Shown here one piece after another: positions 1-11,460 of a stretch of 64,000 nt of DNA. Within the stretch, counting starts at the first letter, position 1, and each line of letters opens with the position of its first letter. Origin of the DNA: Rhizomys pruinosus (lineage: Eukaryota > Chordata > Mammalia > Rodentia > Spalacidae); NCBI GenBank assembly GCA_009823505.1, contig VZQC01005595.1, positions 609,388 to 673,387 of the forward strand, read 5' to 3'. The position numbers and the translations under genes are program-made. The notes beneath the pieces are model-generated. The model worked only from the letters and a program-made list of their open reading frames with translations. It searched no databases and was not told where the DNA came from.

Positions 1-300
1 TGTGGGTGGCAGACTGTAGATAAGCATGAACTGTGCAGGAAATATCACTGTGGCTTTTGTCAGGAGCAGTAGAGTAGATTTTGACATTGATTCTTGGCTT
101 ATCCTTAGATGAGCCCAAAGTGAGGCAAATGAAACTACTAGGGTGAAAAATTGAAGGTGTCCAGCCACAGCTAATTTCAAGCCTGATACAGTGCTCCCTG
201 TTTCACTGTACTGTGGAAGGGTCTATTGCCAAGAAGCTTTGAATTTTTATTGAAGCTTTGTGCATTTCAAACATTTATTTTTTATTTTTAAATATTTTTA
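1..300. other. Left edge, no recognised feature
   Basis: No coding potential or repeat family that I can name with confidence. The right part (about 235-300) is T-rich and resembles the A-rich 3' tail of a minus-strand L1, so the single-copy part is probably only the first 230 bases. Confidence 0.4.
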
Positions 301-1654
301 TTAATTCCTTAAGAATTTCTTTTTTTATGCTTAGAAATTCACATTTTCCTTCATTAATTTTGTATTACTCTAAAATATGGATACATACTCTCCACTCTCC
401 ACCCATATACAGTGTCTGAAAATAACTGGTGGGTGGATTCTAGAGCCCCTTGCAAGATTTACATTATAACAACATAGTTGCTTTCAGATAAACAGAAATA
501 TAACAATAATGTTGTTCAGCTTGTCTTTCATCTGGAGGGATTTGGTGTTAACATCCACAGATGAGAGAAACCATTAGTCCTTTGTTTTTCTGGGACTGTG
601 CTACTTTACGCAGCATAACGGCTTCAAGTTCCAGCCATTTACCTGCAAAGTTCATAATGCCATCTTTCTATACCGCAGAATAGTACTCCATTTTTTAGAT
701 GTACCACATTTTTGTCATCCACTCATCTGTTGAGGGGCATTTGGGTTGGTTCCAGCTCCTCACTATTGTGAAGAGAGCTGCAATAAACATGCATGTGCAT
801 GCATCTTTGCAGTAGGATGAGTCTTTTGGGTATATACCCAGGAGTGGTAAGACTGGGTCAGGTGGTAGGATCATTTTTAGTCTTTTAAAGTTTCTCCACA
901 CTGCTTTCCATAGTGCTTGTATAAGTTTACATTCCCACCAGCAGTGGATGAGTGTTTCCCTTTCCCCACAACTTCTCCAGGGCATGTTGCCTTTTGTTTA
1001 CTTGATTTTAGCTAGTCCCATCGGAGTGAGATGATATCTGAGAGTGGTTTTAACTTACATTTCCTTAATTATTAATGATGAACACTTTTTAAGATGTTTC
1101 TCAGTCATCTTTAATTCCTCACTGGCGAAGTCTCTGTTCAGCTCTTTACTCCATCTTTTGGGTAGGTCATTTTTTTTTTCTTCTTTGTTTTTTGAGTTGT
1201 TTATATTCTTGATGTTAATGCTCTGTCAGATTTATTACTGGGTCAAGATTTCCTTCAACTCTGAGAGTTTTCTCTTCACTTCCTTGATTGTTTATTTCAC
1301 TGTACGGAAGCTTTTGAGTTTTATGAGGTCCTATTTGTCAACTGTTGACCTTATTTCCTGTGCAGCTGCTGTCATATTTGGAAAGTCTTGACCTACGCCT
1401 ATGTCTTGTAGGTTGTTGCCAACTTTTTCTTCTATCACCTTCAGGGTTTCAGGCTTCACACTGAGATCTTTGATCCACTTGGTGTTTATTTTTGTACAGG
1501 TCGAGAGGTGGCGGTTTAATTTTGTTCTTCTACAAATAGTGATGCAATTTTGCCAGCACCATTTGCTGAAGATGCCATCCTTGCTCCATTGAGGTTTGTT
1601 TGCCCCTTTGTCAATATGAGGTGGCTGAAATTGTAGAGCTCAAGTTCGGATCTT

Positions 1655-1676
1655 CAACTTTCTTTTTTTTTTATTT

Positions 1677-1719
<43 letters not shown>

Positions 1720-1936
1720 TTGTGTATGAGTGTACTGTCTGCATATAGCTTTGTGCACCCGTGTCGTGCAATGCCGTGGAGGTCAGAAGAGGGCGTTGGC
1801 TTCCCCTGGAACTGGAGTTCTCCTGGAATTGGAGTTACAGACAGTTCTCAGCCGCCATGTGGGTGCTGGCGATCGAACCCGGGTCCTCTGCAAGAGCGGT
1901 CGGCGCTCTTAACTGCTAGGCCATCTCTCCAGCCCC
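1655..1936 (-). mobile_element. B3-type tRNA-derived SINE, duplication-bearing subfamily
   Basis: Reverse orientation: the 3' tail is an expanded (TTTA)n tract at 1671-1721 and the tRNA-like head ends in CTCTCCAGCCCC at 1936. The RNA polymerase III B box is recognisable (GATCGAACCCGG read on plus). The internal 17-18 bp duplication characteristic of this window's SINEs is present (two versions of CTGGAACT/CTGGAATT side by side at about 1806-1838). Inserted in L1-1. Confidence 0.9.
1671..1721. repeat. (TTTA)n microsatellite in SINE tail
   Basis: More than ten near-perfect TTTA units; this is the expanded A-rich tail of the reverse-oriented SINE. Confidence 0.95.
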
Positions 1937-2255
1937 AGCTTTTCAGTATTTTTTGTTTTTCCATATGAATTTAAGGATTATTTTTCCACATCTGTGAAGA
2001 AGCTCATAGGGATTTTTGATTGGGATTGCATTAAATATGTATATCAATTTGGGCAAAATGGTCATTTTTACTATATTAATTTTTCTCAATCCATGAGCAT
2101 GGGAAATCTTTCCATCTTTTGATGTCATTTTCAATCTCCTTCTTCAGGGTTTTTAAAATTTTTGTTGTAGAAGTCATTGGTAGTTTTGGTTAGGTTTGTT
2201 CCCAAGTATCTTATTATTTTGAGGCTATTGTGAGTGTATTTCATACATTTCTTTC

Positions 2256-2290
2256 TTTTTTTTTTTTGGTATTTTTGAGGCAGGGTCTCC
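2256..2290 (-). mobile_element. B1 fragment (3' end only)
   Basis: T-run followed by the B1 right-end signature GAGGCAGGGTCTCCC in reverse orientation, then an abrupt change into L1 3' UTR. About 35 bp only; it sits on the L1-1/L1-2 boundary. Confidence 0.5.
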
Positions 2291-2575
2291 CTTCAAGTTA
2301 AGACCCATTCCCCCCTTCTTTGTCCCCAATAACTGCCAGAGCTCATACATTCTGCCATACATGTCTTGCATCTTTTTATCAGTTTTTTAAAAATTTTTGA
2401 TGCAGAATTTAATGTTTCAGGCAGAAGTTCGCTGTTTCAGTCAGTTCTTTGACCCAGTCTTTTTTGTTGTTGTTCCTTCCAATTTGTATCTCTCTGAAAT
2501 ATGTACATACACACATCACCCATATAACACAATTATGACATCTGAAAATAAACTATAGGTTAATTTCAAAACATG

Positions 2576-2697
2576 TTTTCCGACACCCTCTTCTGACCTC
2601 CATGGCATTGCACGACATGGGTGCACAAACCTACATGCAGACAGTACACTCATACACATAACTAACTAACTAAATTAATTAATTAATTAAAAAAAGG
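2576..2697 (+). mobile_element. B3-type SINE, 5'-truncated
   Basis: Only the 3' half of the family is present, from CCGACACCCTCTTCTGACC through GCACGACAT...TACACTCATACACAT to an AATT/A-rich tail. The tRNA head and pol III boxes are missing, so it could not be transcribed from its own promoter. Inserted in the 3' UTR of L1-2. Confidence 0.85.
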
Positions 2698-3627
2698 AAC
2701 TCACTTTTGACAATAGAGTTGTATGCAGGTAAAGAAAAAATATTACTTTACCATCCTACATTGTATAGTAAGTTCATGAGTAACATCAGGTATGATATTT
2801 ACTGAAACAAAAAAAGTAAAAAAGAATTATTCAGTTTGCCTTACAAAAAGAGATTTTATGCTAGGATCCACAAATGAGGGACACTGTACATCTTTTGTTT
2901 TTCTGAATTGTGTTACTTCACTTAGAATAATGGCTTAAAGTTCCATACATTTACCTGCAAAGTTCATGATGTCATCTTTCTTTAATGCTGCATTGAACTC
3001 CATTGTGTAGATGTCTCACATTTTCTCTATCCACTCATCAGTTGAAGGACACTGGGTTGCTTCCAGCTCTTTGCTATTGTGAAGAGAGGTGCAATACACA
3101 TGGATGTGCATGTATCTCTGTTACAGGATGTGGCTTATGGGTACATACCCAGGAGTGGTTTGACTGGGTCAGGTGGTAGGCTCATTTTGAGTCTTTTAAG
3201 ATTTCTCCACACTTCTTTCCAAGGGGGTTGTATGAGTTCGCATTCCCACAAGCAGTAGATGACTGTTCTCCTTTCCCCAAAACCTCTCCAGCATTTGGTA
3301 TCCTTTGATTTCTTTATCATAGCCAGTCTTATCAGAGTAAGGTGAAAAATCTTAAAGTGGTTTTAGTTTGCATTTCCTTAATCTTAGTAACACTGAATAC
3401 TTTTTAAGATGTTTCTCAGCCTTCTTCATTTATGAAGTCTCTGTTCAACTCTTTACTATACCTTTAGAGTGGGTCATTTTTTTCTTGCTCCTTTATTTTT
3501 TGAGTAGTTTATATACTCTGGATGTTAATGACAGATGCATAATTGGTGAATGTTTCCTCTCACTCTATGGGTTTTTCTCTTCAATTCTTTGATTATGTCT
3601 TTTGCTGCACTGAAGATTTTGAGTTTT

Positions 3628-3885
3628 CTTTTTTTTTTTTAAATTTTTTTTTTTATTTATTTCCGTACGTGTATGAATGTATTGTGTGCATGCAAGTCTG
3701 TGCACCCGTGACGTGCAATGCCGCGGAGGTCAGAAGAGGGCGTCGGACTCCCCTGGAACTGGAGTTCTCCTGGAATTGGAGTTTCAGACGGCTCTCGGCC
3801 GCCATGTGGGTGCTGGGGATCGAACCCGGGTCCTCTGCAAGAGCGGTCGGCGCTCTTAACCGGGCTAGGCATCGCTCCCAGCCCA
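3628..3885 (-). mobile_element. B3-type SINE, duplication-bearing, with target duplication
   Basis: Reverse-oriented, with T-rich tail on the left and tRNA head at 3885. The internal duplication is present. Flanked by the direct repeat TTTTGAGTTTT (just left of 3628 and just right of 3885), the target-site duplication expected of L1-mediated insertion. CpG sites are well preserved (GCCGCGG, GTCGG, GGCCGCC), suggesting a fairly young copy. Confidence 0.92.
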
Positions 3886-4194
3886 GTTTTGAGTTTTATA
3901 AGGTGCTTACTTGTCAATTGAGTTTTGTGATTATTTTCCTGTGCAGTGCTGTCTGAATTTTAGAAAGTCTTTTCCTCTGCCTATGTATCTTCTAGGTACT
4001 GTCAATATTTTATCTAACACTTTCGAGTTTAAGGGTTTCACACTGAGTGTCTTCATCCATTTGGAGTTGATTTTTGTTACAGGATTGAGAGATGTAGAGG
4101 TTTAATTTTAGTCTTCGAAAAAGGGTGATGCAGTTTCAACAACACCATTTGCAGAAGATCTTTCCTCCATTGAGTCTTTTTAGCCCCTATCCAC

Positions 4195-4429
4195 TCCTTT
4201 TAAATATGTGTTTGAAATGCTCCCTAAAGCAATAAGACAAGAAAGGTAATTTAAAGGAGTACTACATTTGAAACGGAGGAACGTCAACGACATCACCTTT
4301 TGGATTGATGACATGCTACTTTACCTAAGGACACCAAAGCTCACCAAAAACTCTAGAAATGATGACAGTTTTCAGTAAAGTTGGTGGGGTGCTGCAAAAT
4401 TAAACTAGTAAAAATACTCACTAGCTTTT
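4195..4429 (+). mobile_element. L1-4 left part: ORF2 reverse-transcriptase fragment
   Basis: Plus-strand L1 ORF2 sequence matching the region around the reverse-transcriptase catalytic motif. The place where active copies read FADDM is degraded here to a DDM-like remnant (GATGACATG near 4308). It breaks off at TAGCTTTT (4422-4429), and the same eight bases reappear at 6834-6841, where the reading of the same L1 continues. So this is the 5' part of an old L1 split by insertion of L1-3. Confidence 0.82.
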
Positions 4430-6833
4430 ATTATTATGATAAAATCTAAAATCCCGTGTCCCCACACCCCCACACGCACCAGGCTTATGCATTCTGCCAA
4501 CATGCTTTTCATTCTCTTTCTCAGTCTTTAATATTCTCTCCATAGTGGAAGTTGACCTCTTTTGAGCAGAAGTTCTGTTTCAGTCAGTTCCTTTGCATGC
4601 AGTCCTTTCTGTTGTTGTTGTTTGTTGTTGTTGTTGTTGTTGTTTCCAATAGCATCACTCCCAACTGCTTTGGACAAAAGCTCAAGGGCTGTGCATAAGA
4701 AATACTTACAAATAGGTAATTGGCGCTAGCATCCACAGATGAGGGATACCATTCTCTTTGTTTTCGGGACTGTGTTACTTCACTCAGCAATGATGTCCTC
4801 TAGCTCCAGCCATTTCCTGCAAACTGATGTCATTTTCTTTACTGCTGCATAGAACTCCATTGTGTAGATATACCAACATTTTCTCTATCCACTCATCAGT
4901 TGAGGGGCTTTTGGTTGGTTCCAGCTCCTTGCTATTGTGAAGAGAGCTGAAACTAAACATGGCCGTGCCATGTATCTCTGTCGGTATGATGAGTCTTTGT
5001 GGTACAGCCTCCAGGAGTGGTATGGCTGGTCCAGGTGGCAAGTTCATTCCAAGTCTTCCAAGGGTTCTCCACACTGCTTTCCTTAATGGCTGCACGAGTT
5101 TACATTCCCACCAACAGTGGATGAGTGTTCCCCTTTCCCCACAACGTCTCCAGCACTTGGTATCATTTGTTTTCTTGAACCTAGCCAGTCTTATTGGAGT
5201 AAGATGATATCTTAAAGTGGTTTTGATTTGCATTTCATTAATGATTAGTGATGTTGAACACTTCTTAAGGTGTTTCTCAGCCATCTCTAATTCCTCACTT
5301 GTGCAGTCTCTGTTCAGCTCTTTGCTCCATCTATGGAATGGGTCATTTGTTTTCTTTCTTCTTTGTTTTTTGAGTAGTTTATATATTCTGGAAATCAATG
5401 CTTTGTCAGATGTATTTGCAGTGAAGGTTTCCTCCCACTCTCTGGGATTTCTCTTCACTTCCTTGATTGTTTCTTTTGATGTACAGAAGCTTTTGAGTTT
5501 AATGATGTCCCATTTGTCAATTGTCGACCTTAATTCTTGCACAGCTGCTGTCTGATTTAAGAAGCCTTTTCTACTTCGATGTCTTGTAGTCTGCTGCCAA
5601 CTTTTCCTTCTATCGCCTTTAGAGATTGGGGTTTCACGTTGAGGTCTTTGATCCATCTGGAGTTGGTTTTTGTACAGGGCGAGAGGTAGGGGTTTAATTT
5701 CATTCTTCTACAAGTAGTGATCCAGTTTTGCCAACACCACTTGCTGAAGATGTTGTATTATCTCCACTGTGTCTTCTTGGCCCCCTTGTCAAATATGAGA
5801 TGGCTGAAATTGTTTGTGCTCAGGTTTGGATCTTCAGTTTTGTTCCATTGGTCAAGAGGTCTGTTTCTTGTGCCAGTACCAGGCTGTTTTTTTATGACTA
5901 TAGCCCTGTAGTATAGTTTGAAATCTGGCATAGAGATCCCCCCTGTGTAGCTCTTTTCAGTCAGGGTTGTATTGGCTATTCGGGGTCTTTTGTTTTTCCA
6001 AATGAATTTAAGGACTTTTTTTCCAAGCCTGTGAAGCAACTCTTGGGCATTTTGATTGGGATTGCTTTGAATCTATAAAAGAGTTTTGGTAGAATGGACA
6101 TTTTTACAATGTTAATTTTCCCAATCCATGAGCATGGGAGGTTTTTCCATGTTCTGATATCTTCTTCAATTTTCTTAAATTTTTGTTGTAGAGATCTTTG
6201 GTGTCTTTGGTTAGGTTTGTGCCTAGGCATTTTATTGTTTTTGAGGCTATTGTGATTGGGAAGGTCTCTTTGATTTCTTTCTCCAGTTGCTTGTTCTTGG
6301 TGTAAAGAAAGGCCATTGATTTTTTTTAGGTTAATTTTGTATCCTGCCACTTTGCTGAAGCTGTTAATCATTTCTAGGAGTTTTCTGGTGGAGTTTTTAG
6401 CATCCCTTAAGTAAAGAATCATATCATCAGCAAATAGGGATAGCTTGACTTCCTCTTTTCCAATTAGTACTCCTTTAATTTCCTTTTCTTGCCTTATTGC
6501 TCTAGCAAGTGTTTCAGGCACTATATTGAAGAGGAGTGGTGACAGGGGACATCCTTGCTGAGTTCCTACTTTTAAAGTGAATGTTACTGTCATTTCCCCA
6601 TTTAGTATGATATTGGCCATGGGTTTCCTGTATATGGCTTTGATTACATTGAGGAATGATACCTCCAATCCAATCCCTTCTAGGATTTTAAAAATGAAGG
6701 GATGCTGGATGTTGTCAAAGGCTTTTTTGGCATCAATTGAGATGATGGTGTGGTTTTTGTCTTTCATTCTATTTATGTGTTTGATGATGTTTATTTATTT
6801 TCATATGTTGAACCATCCCTGCATCTCTGGTAT
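4430..6833 (-). mobile_element. L1-3: L1 LINE inserted into L1-4
   Basis: Minus-strand, 5'-truncated L1 of about 2.4 kb: 3' UTR 4430-4725 (including a GTT-rich stretch near 4612-4641), ORF2 stop at 4726-4728, and ORF2 up to 6833. Flanked on both sides by the 8-bp direct repeat TAGCTTTT (4422-4429 and 6834-6841), the target-site duplication of its insertion into L1-4. Relatively well-preserved frames imply a younger age than L1-4. Confidence 0.92.
4726..6833 (-). pseudogene. L1-3 ORF2 relic (reverse transcriptase and C-terminal domain)
   Basis: The ORF2 protein of L1 nicks target DNA and reverse-transcribes L1 RNA in place. This copy lacks the endonuclease domain because of 5' truncation. It keeps the reverse-transcriptase core: the frame at 5976-6767 contains GTQQGCPLSPLLFN and [14 protein letters not shown] with both catalytic aspartates of FADD intact. 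A second frame at 4784-5656 covers the C-terminal half (KAFDN region lost; KLKSFCTSKETIKEVKR, then the cysteine-rich HCWWECKLV segment). The frames are out of register with each other, so at least two frameshifts separate the two halves and the gene is dead. Confidence 0.88.
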
Positions 6834-7870
6834 TAGCTTTTCTTTACACCAATAACAAGCATTTGGAGAAGGAATACAAGGAGACCCTGCCATTCACAAT
6901 AGCTAAACAAACAAACAAACAAACAAAAAATAAACAAACAATAAATAAAAAATATCTAGGAACAAACCTGACCAAAGACATTAAAAATCCCTACAAGGAA
7001 AAGTTTAATTCTCTGAAGGAGACTGAACAAGATGCCAGAAGATGGAAGGACCTCCCATGCTCATGAATTGAAAGAATTTATATACTAAAAATTACTATCC
7101 TGCCCAACGTAATATACAGATTCAATGCAATCCCAAATAAAATCCCCATTAGCTTTTTTACAGACCTAGGGGGAAAAAAAGCCTAAAGTTCATTTGGAAA
7201 AACAATAGACCCTGGATAGCCAAAGCAACCGTGAGCAAAAAGAGTAATGTGGGTGGGAATCGTTATACCAGATTTCAAACTATATTAGAGCCTGGTATTG
7301 GCATAAAATAGACCTGTAGAGCAGTGGAACAAAATTGAATCTCCAAACTTGAGCACCTTCAATTTCAGCCACCTTATATTTGACAAAGGGGCAAAGAAGA
7401 GGATTTTTTAATGTATAAAATAATTCTAGTGAATGGTACAAATTGAAATGTAGAGCAAAGTGCAAGGAATACAGACTACCCTGTGATCAAAGATGAGGCC
7501 AGCCTTTTGTCAGGATACTTCTACACCCACGGTTGTTTAGAAGCCCCTGGTTAAAGTCAGAGGAGCCATTGGCAGGTTCTGGCTGCTGAGAGAGGGGAAG
7601 TTAGATTTCTTTGGGGATGTATTTTCTAGTAGGTTGTACATGGCCCAGTGGATGTTCCACACCCATGTACATATTAATATTAATTCAAATTAGCATTATA
7701 ATTTTTAATAATAAGTGAAGTTGAAAGTATCTGAGAGATCAAGGGTTGGAAGATGGTTGAGGGAGGTAGTAGGGGTAGATATTGTCAAAATACGTTGTAT
7801 AAATGAATGAATTTTTTCAGATAATAATTTTAAAGCCTGTGTATCATAAAGCAAAACAAAAGATTGCAAT
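6834..7870 (+). mobile_element. L1-4 right part: ORF2 fragment and 3' UTR
   Basis: Continuation of the old plus-strand L1 after the L1-3 insertion, starting with the ORF2 segment [11 protein letters not shown]2 is readable in pieces to about 7395, where about 1 kb of C-terminal ORF2 is missing, and the sequence jumps into a 3' UTR of Lx type. The UTR (about 7450-7870) has the AGGAGCCATTGGCAG signature and a terminal TTGTATAAATGAATGAA element. An AAAC-rich low-complexity stretch at 6903-6950 interrupts ORF2. Confidence 0.8.
6903..6950. repeat. A-rich (AAAC)n low-complexity tract
   Basis: Runs of AAAC units with AAAT variants, inside L1-4 ORF2; it replaces the AGCCTCAAAAACAATAAA stretch of other copies and looks like slippage expansion. 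Confidence 0.8.
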
Positions 7871-7945
7871 ATGGAAAAATGGCCTATAGGGAAGAGGGGG
7901 GGATTGATATAGGTGAAAGAGAGAAGAGAGACTGTGAGTCAAAAG

Positions 7946-7953
<8 letters not shown>

Positions 7954-7989
<36 letters not shown>
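7954..7989. repeat. (TA)n microsatellite
   Basis: Eighteen uninterrupted TA units. Confidence 0.97.
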
Positions 7990-7992
<3 letters not shown>

Positions 7993-8404
7993 AAATTGGC
8001 ATAAGAAAAGAAAAGCATTTATATATAGTGAATACCCCCAAAATGAATAAGAATGAGCTTATAAAGTGCAGAATCAGTCTTAATCCAAAAAGTTTATCAA
8101 ATCTCTCTTTTTTCTCAAATCTCACATACAAAATATCAGCAACTCTGCTAAGTCACCCATACAGTATTATCTAGTATCATCAAACATGGGGATTATAGTC
8201 TATGATCTCATCTTGCATCTCATTTGGACCAGGCTCCTCTGTGTTGATGAAGACTAGAAACAGAAGTTCTGTGCCAAACACACATATCTCATACCAAGAT
8301 GCATGAGTCTGATAACGAAGCCTGATTATAATGAACGTTTGAATTGAAAAAAAAAGAATAAGTGGAACATTCAACTAAATGTTCATTTGCATTTCTGGTA
8401 TCCT
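7990..8404. other. Single-copy or unrecognised AT-rich DNA
   Basis: No repeat family recognised and no convincing reading frame; the longest frame (64 codons on minus, 8180-8374) has no recognisable domain. The right edge grades into L1-5. Confidence 0.4.
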
Positions 8405-11400
8405 GCTGTAGAAACAAAGAAAACAATACAAAAAAAAATCAATGAATACAAAAGATGGTACTTTGAGTGAATAAACAACATAGACTGACTTCTAGCCCAG
8501 TTAAGCATAAGAAAGAAGGAACAATTCCAAATCAATACAATTCAAAATTAAAGGGGAAATATCCCAAAAGACAATGAAAAGATCCAGACAATTATAGGAG
8601 AATACTTCAAAAACCTATACTCTACTAAATTTGAAAACCTAGAAGAAATGGATAAATGTCTGAAATCCTGGGAATCACTAAAGCTCCACCAAGAAGAGAT
8701 CAATAGCTTAAACAGATCCATAATATATGAAGAAATTGAAGATGCAATAAGAAACCATCCAAGTAAAAAAAGCCCAAGTCCAGACAGTTTCACTGCAGAA
8801 TTCTATAAAACATTTCAAAAAGACTTATACCCATTATTACTCAAATTGTTTAGAAGGATACAAACAGAGGGAATTCTTCAAAATTCCTTCTATGAAGCCA
8901 GAATCACTCTATTGCCAAAACCAGGCAAAGATACAACCAAAAAGGAGAACTATAGACCCATCTCATTAATGAACACAGATGCCAAAATTCTAAACAGAAT
9001 ACTGGCAAATCGCATACAGACCCACATCAAGAAGATCATCCATCATGACCAAGTTGGATTCATACCAGAGATGCAGGGATGGTTCAACATATGAAAATCA
9101 ATAAATATCATCAAGCATGTAAGTTGATAGAAAGACAAAAAACAGACAATCGTCTCAATTGATGCTGAAAAAGCCTTTGACAAAAACCAGCATCCCTTCA
9201 TGCTTAATGTCCTAGAGGGAATTGGATTGGAAAGATCATTCCTCAATGTAATCAAAGCCACATACAGGAAACCCACAGCCAGTATCATCCAAAAATGGGG
9301 AAATGACAGAAGCATTCCCTTTAAAGGTAGGAACTCAGCAAGGCTGCCTCCTGTCAAAACTTCTCTTCAATATAGTGCTTGAAACACTTGCTAGGGCAAT
9401 AAGACAAGAAAAGGAAATTAAAGGAGTACTAATTGGATAAGAAGTCAAGCTATCCCTTTTTGCTGATGATATGATTGTTTACTTAAGGGATGCTAAAAAC
9501 TCTACCAGAAAACTCCTAGAAGCAATTAAGAGCTTCAGAAAAGTGGCAGGATAAAAAATTAACCTCGAAAAATCAGTAGCATTTCCTTACACCAATAAGC
9601 AACTGAAGAAGGAATTCAAGGAGACCTTCCCACTCACAATAGCCTCAAAAACAATAAAATACCTAGGAGCTAACCTAACCAAAGACACCAAAGTGCTCTC
9701 TAACAAAAATTTTAAACCCCTGAATAAGGAAATTGAAGATGACATCAGAAGATGGAAAAACCTCCCATGCTCATGGATTGGGAAAATTAATATAGTCAAA
9801 ATGTCCATTCTACCCAAACTCTTGTATAGATTTAACGCAATCCCAATTAAAATCCCCAAGAGTTTCTTCACAGGCTGTGCGAAAACTTAGTTAAGATGGG
9901 TAGCATTCATAAGCCAATGGTACCTCCTTGACCACACCCATGGGGTGGACCGTAGTGATGAAAAGATTTAGGATTTGGCCCTGAGAATTGAGTCATGATG
10001 GATATTTAAGCACACATGTTGGAATAAAATCTCTCTCTGCATTTGAATCTCAACCTGCATGCACATGATGTGCTGTCCTGTTCGTATTTTCCACATGGGT
10101 GGTCCCAGTATTAAGTGGGGCCCACCATGAATCCCTGTGGCGACCCCACAACAGGCTTGGAAAAAAAGTCCTTAATTTCATTTGGAAAAACAAAAGACAC
10201 TGAATAGCCAAAGCAACCTTGAGTGAAAAGAGCAATACAGGGGGGATCTCTATACCAGACTTCAAGCTATACTACAGGGTTATAGTCATAAAAATAGCCT
10301 GGTACTGGCACAAAAACAGACCACTTGACCAAAGGAACAAAACTGAAGATCCAAACTTGAATACATATAATTTCAGCCATCCCATATTTGACAAGGGGGC
10401 CAAGAAGACACAATGGAGGAAAGACAGCACCTTTGGCAAATGGTGTTGGCAAAACTGGATCACCACTTGTAGAAGAATGAAATTAAACCCCTACCTCTCA
10501 CCCTGTACAAAAGTCAACTCTAGATGAATTAAAGACCTCAATGTGAAACCCCAAACTCTGAAGGCAATAGAAGAAAAAGTTGGCAGCAGACTACAAGACA
10601 TAGGTTTAGGAAAAGACTTCCTAAATCAGACAGCAGCTGTGCAAGAATTAAGGTCGACAATTGACAAATGGGACCTCATTAAACTCAAAAGCTTCTGTAC
10701 ATCAAAAGAAACACTCAAGGAAGTGAAGAGAAAACCCACAGAGTGGGAGGAAACCTTCACTGCAGAAACATCTGACAAAGCATTGATTTCCAGAATACAT
10801 AAGGTACTCAAAAAAACAAAGAAGAAAAAAAACACATAACCCATTCAAAAGATGGAGCAAAGACCTGAACAGAGACTTCACCAGTGAGGAATTAGAGATG
10901 GCTGTGAAACATCTTAAAAAGTGGTCAACGTTGCTTATAATTAAGGAAATGCAAATTAAAAACACTTTAAGACATCATCTTAGTCCAATAATACTGGCCA
11001 GGATCAAGAAAACAATGATACCAAGTGTTGGAGAAATTGTGGGGAAAGGGGAACACTCATCCACTGCTGATGGGAATGTAAACTGGTACAGCCACTATGG
11101 AAAGCAGTGTGGAGAACCCGTGGAAAACTTGGAATGAACTTGCCACCTGACCCAGCCATACCACTCCTGGGTATGTACCCACAAGACTCATCTTACCACA
11201 GAGATACATGCACATCCATGTTCATTGTAGCTCTCTTCACAATAGCAAGGAGCTGGAACCAACCCAAGTGGCCCTCAACTGATGAGTGGATAGAGAAAAT
11301 GTGGTACATCTACACAATGGAGTTCTATGCAGAGATACAGAAAGATGACATCATGAACTTTGCAGGTAAATGGCTGGAGCTAGAAGATATCATGCTGAGC

Positions 11401-11460
11401 GAAGCAACACAGTCCCAGAAAAACAAACGTCGAATGATATCCCTCATCTGTGGATGCTAG
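8405..11460 (+). pseudogene. L1-5 ORF2 relic
   Basis: Broken ORF2 in several consecutive frames: 8648-9094 (reverse-transcriptase fingers, [19 protein letters not shown] and [22 protein letters not shown]), then 10219-10527, 10543-10839, 10898-11137 and 11107-11460 (C-terminal). The catalytic FADDM motif is intact at about 9457-9471, but a TAA stop lies just upstream (near 9439) and another in the AGYKIN segment (near 9554). A solo LTR splits the gene at 9876. The endonuclease domain is absent through 5' truncation. Confidence 0.88.
9876..10150 (+). mobile_element. Solo ERV LTR, 275 bp, with 6-bp target duplication
   Basis: Bounded by TG...CA (TGTGCG at the left, CCCACA at the right) and flanked by identical six-base repeats ACAGGC at 9870-9875 and 10151-10156. 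Removing 281 bases restores an uninterrupted L1 ORF2 match on both sides. Contains an AATAAA polyadenylation signal at about 10023-10028. A 6-bp duplication is typical of class II (ERVK) retroviruses; the family itself is not identified. Plus orientation is inferred from the AATAAA. Confidence 0.9.

Larger units (their letters stand above)
300..2253 (-). mobile_element. L1-1: L1 LINE fragment, 3' UTR and C-terminal ORF2
   Basis: Minus-strand L1, 5'-truncated. About 300-547 is 3' UTR; the ORF2 stop (TAA on the minus strand) lies near 548-550, and broken ORF2 C-terminal sequence follows to 2253. The family signature is seen at 695-985, where a minus-strand frame reads through the typical L1 ORF2 tail (cysteine-rich HCWWECKL motif, then LLGIYP and the AALFTI segment). 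Several frameshifts and stops make it a dead copy. A B3-type SINE sits at about 1655-1936, and roughly 160 bp of L1 expected at that point are missing, so the SINE marks a deletion as well. The sequence resumes at 1937 and stops near 2253 beside a T-run with a short B1 remnant. Confidence 0.88.
2285..4194 (-). mobile_element. L1-2: L1 LINE fragment, 3' UTR and C-terminal ORF2
   Basis: Minus-strand L1 with 3' UTR at about 2285-2860 (interrupted by a SINE at 2576-2697), ORF2 stop codon at 2861-2863 and broken ORF2 C-terminal sequence to about 4194. The frame at 3135-3320 shows the same tail motifs as the other copies (CLWECELIQPPWK). A full SINE interrupts ORF2 at 3628-3885. The 5' end meets the 5'-truncated plus-strand L1-4 head to head near 4194. 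Multiple stops; not functional. Confidence 0.87.

Noticed and set aside
4195..4429. Plus-strand reverse-transcriptase fragment as a twin-priming inversion of the minus-strand L1-2
   Set aside because: Its reading continues at 6834 after the matching TAGCTTTT repeat, so it belongs to L1-4 split by L1-3; no inversion is needed.
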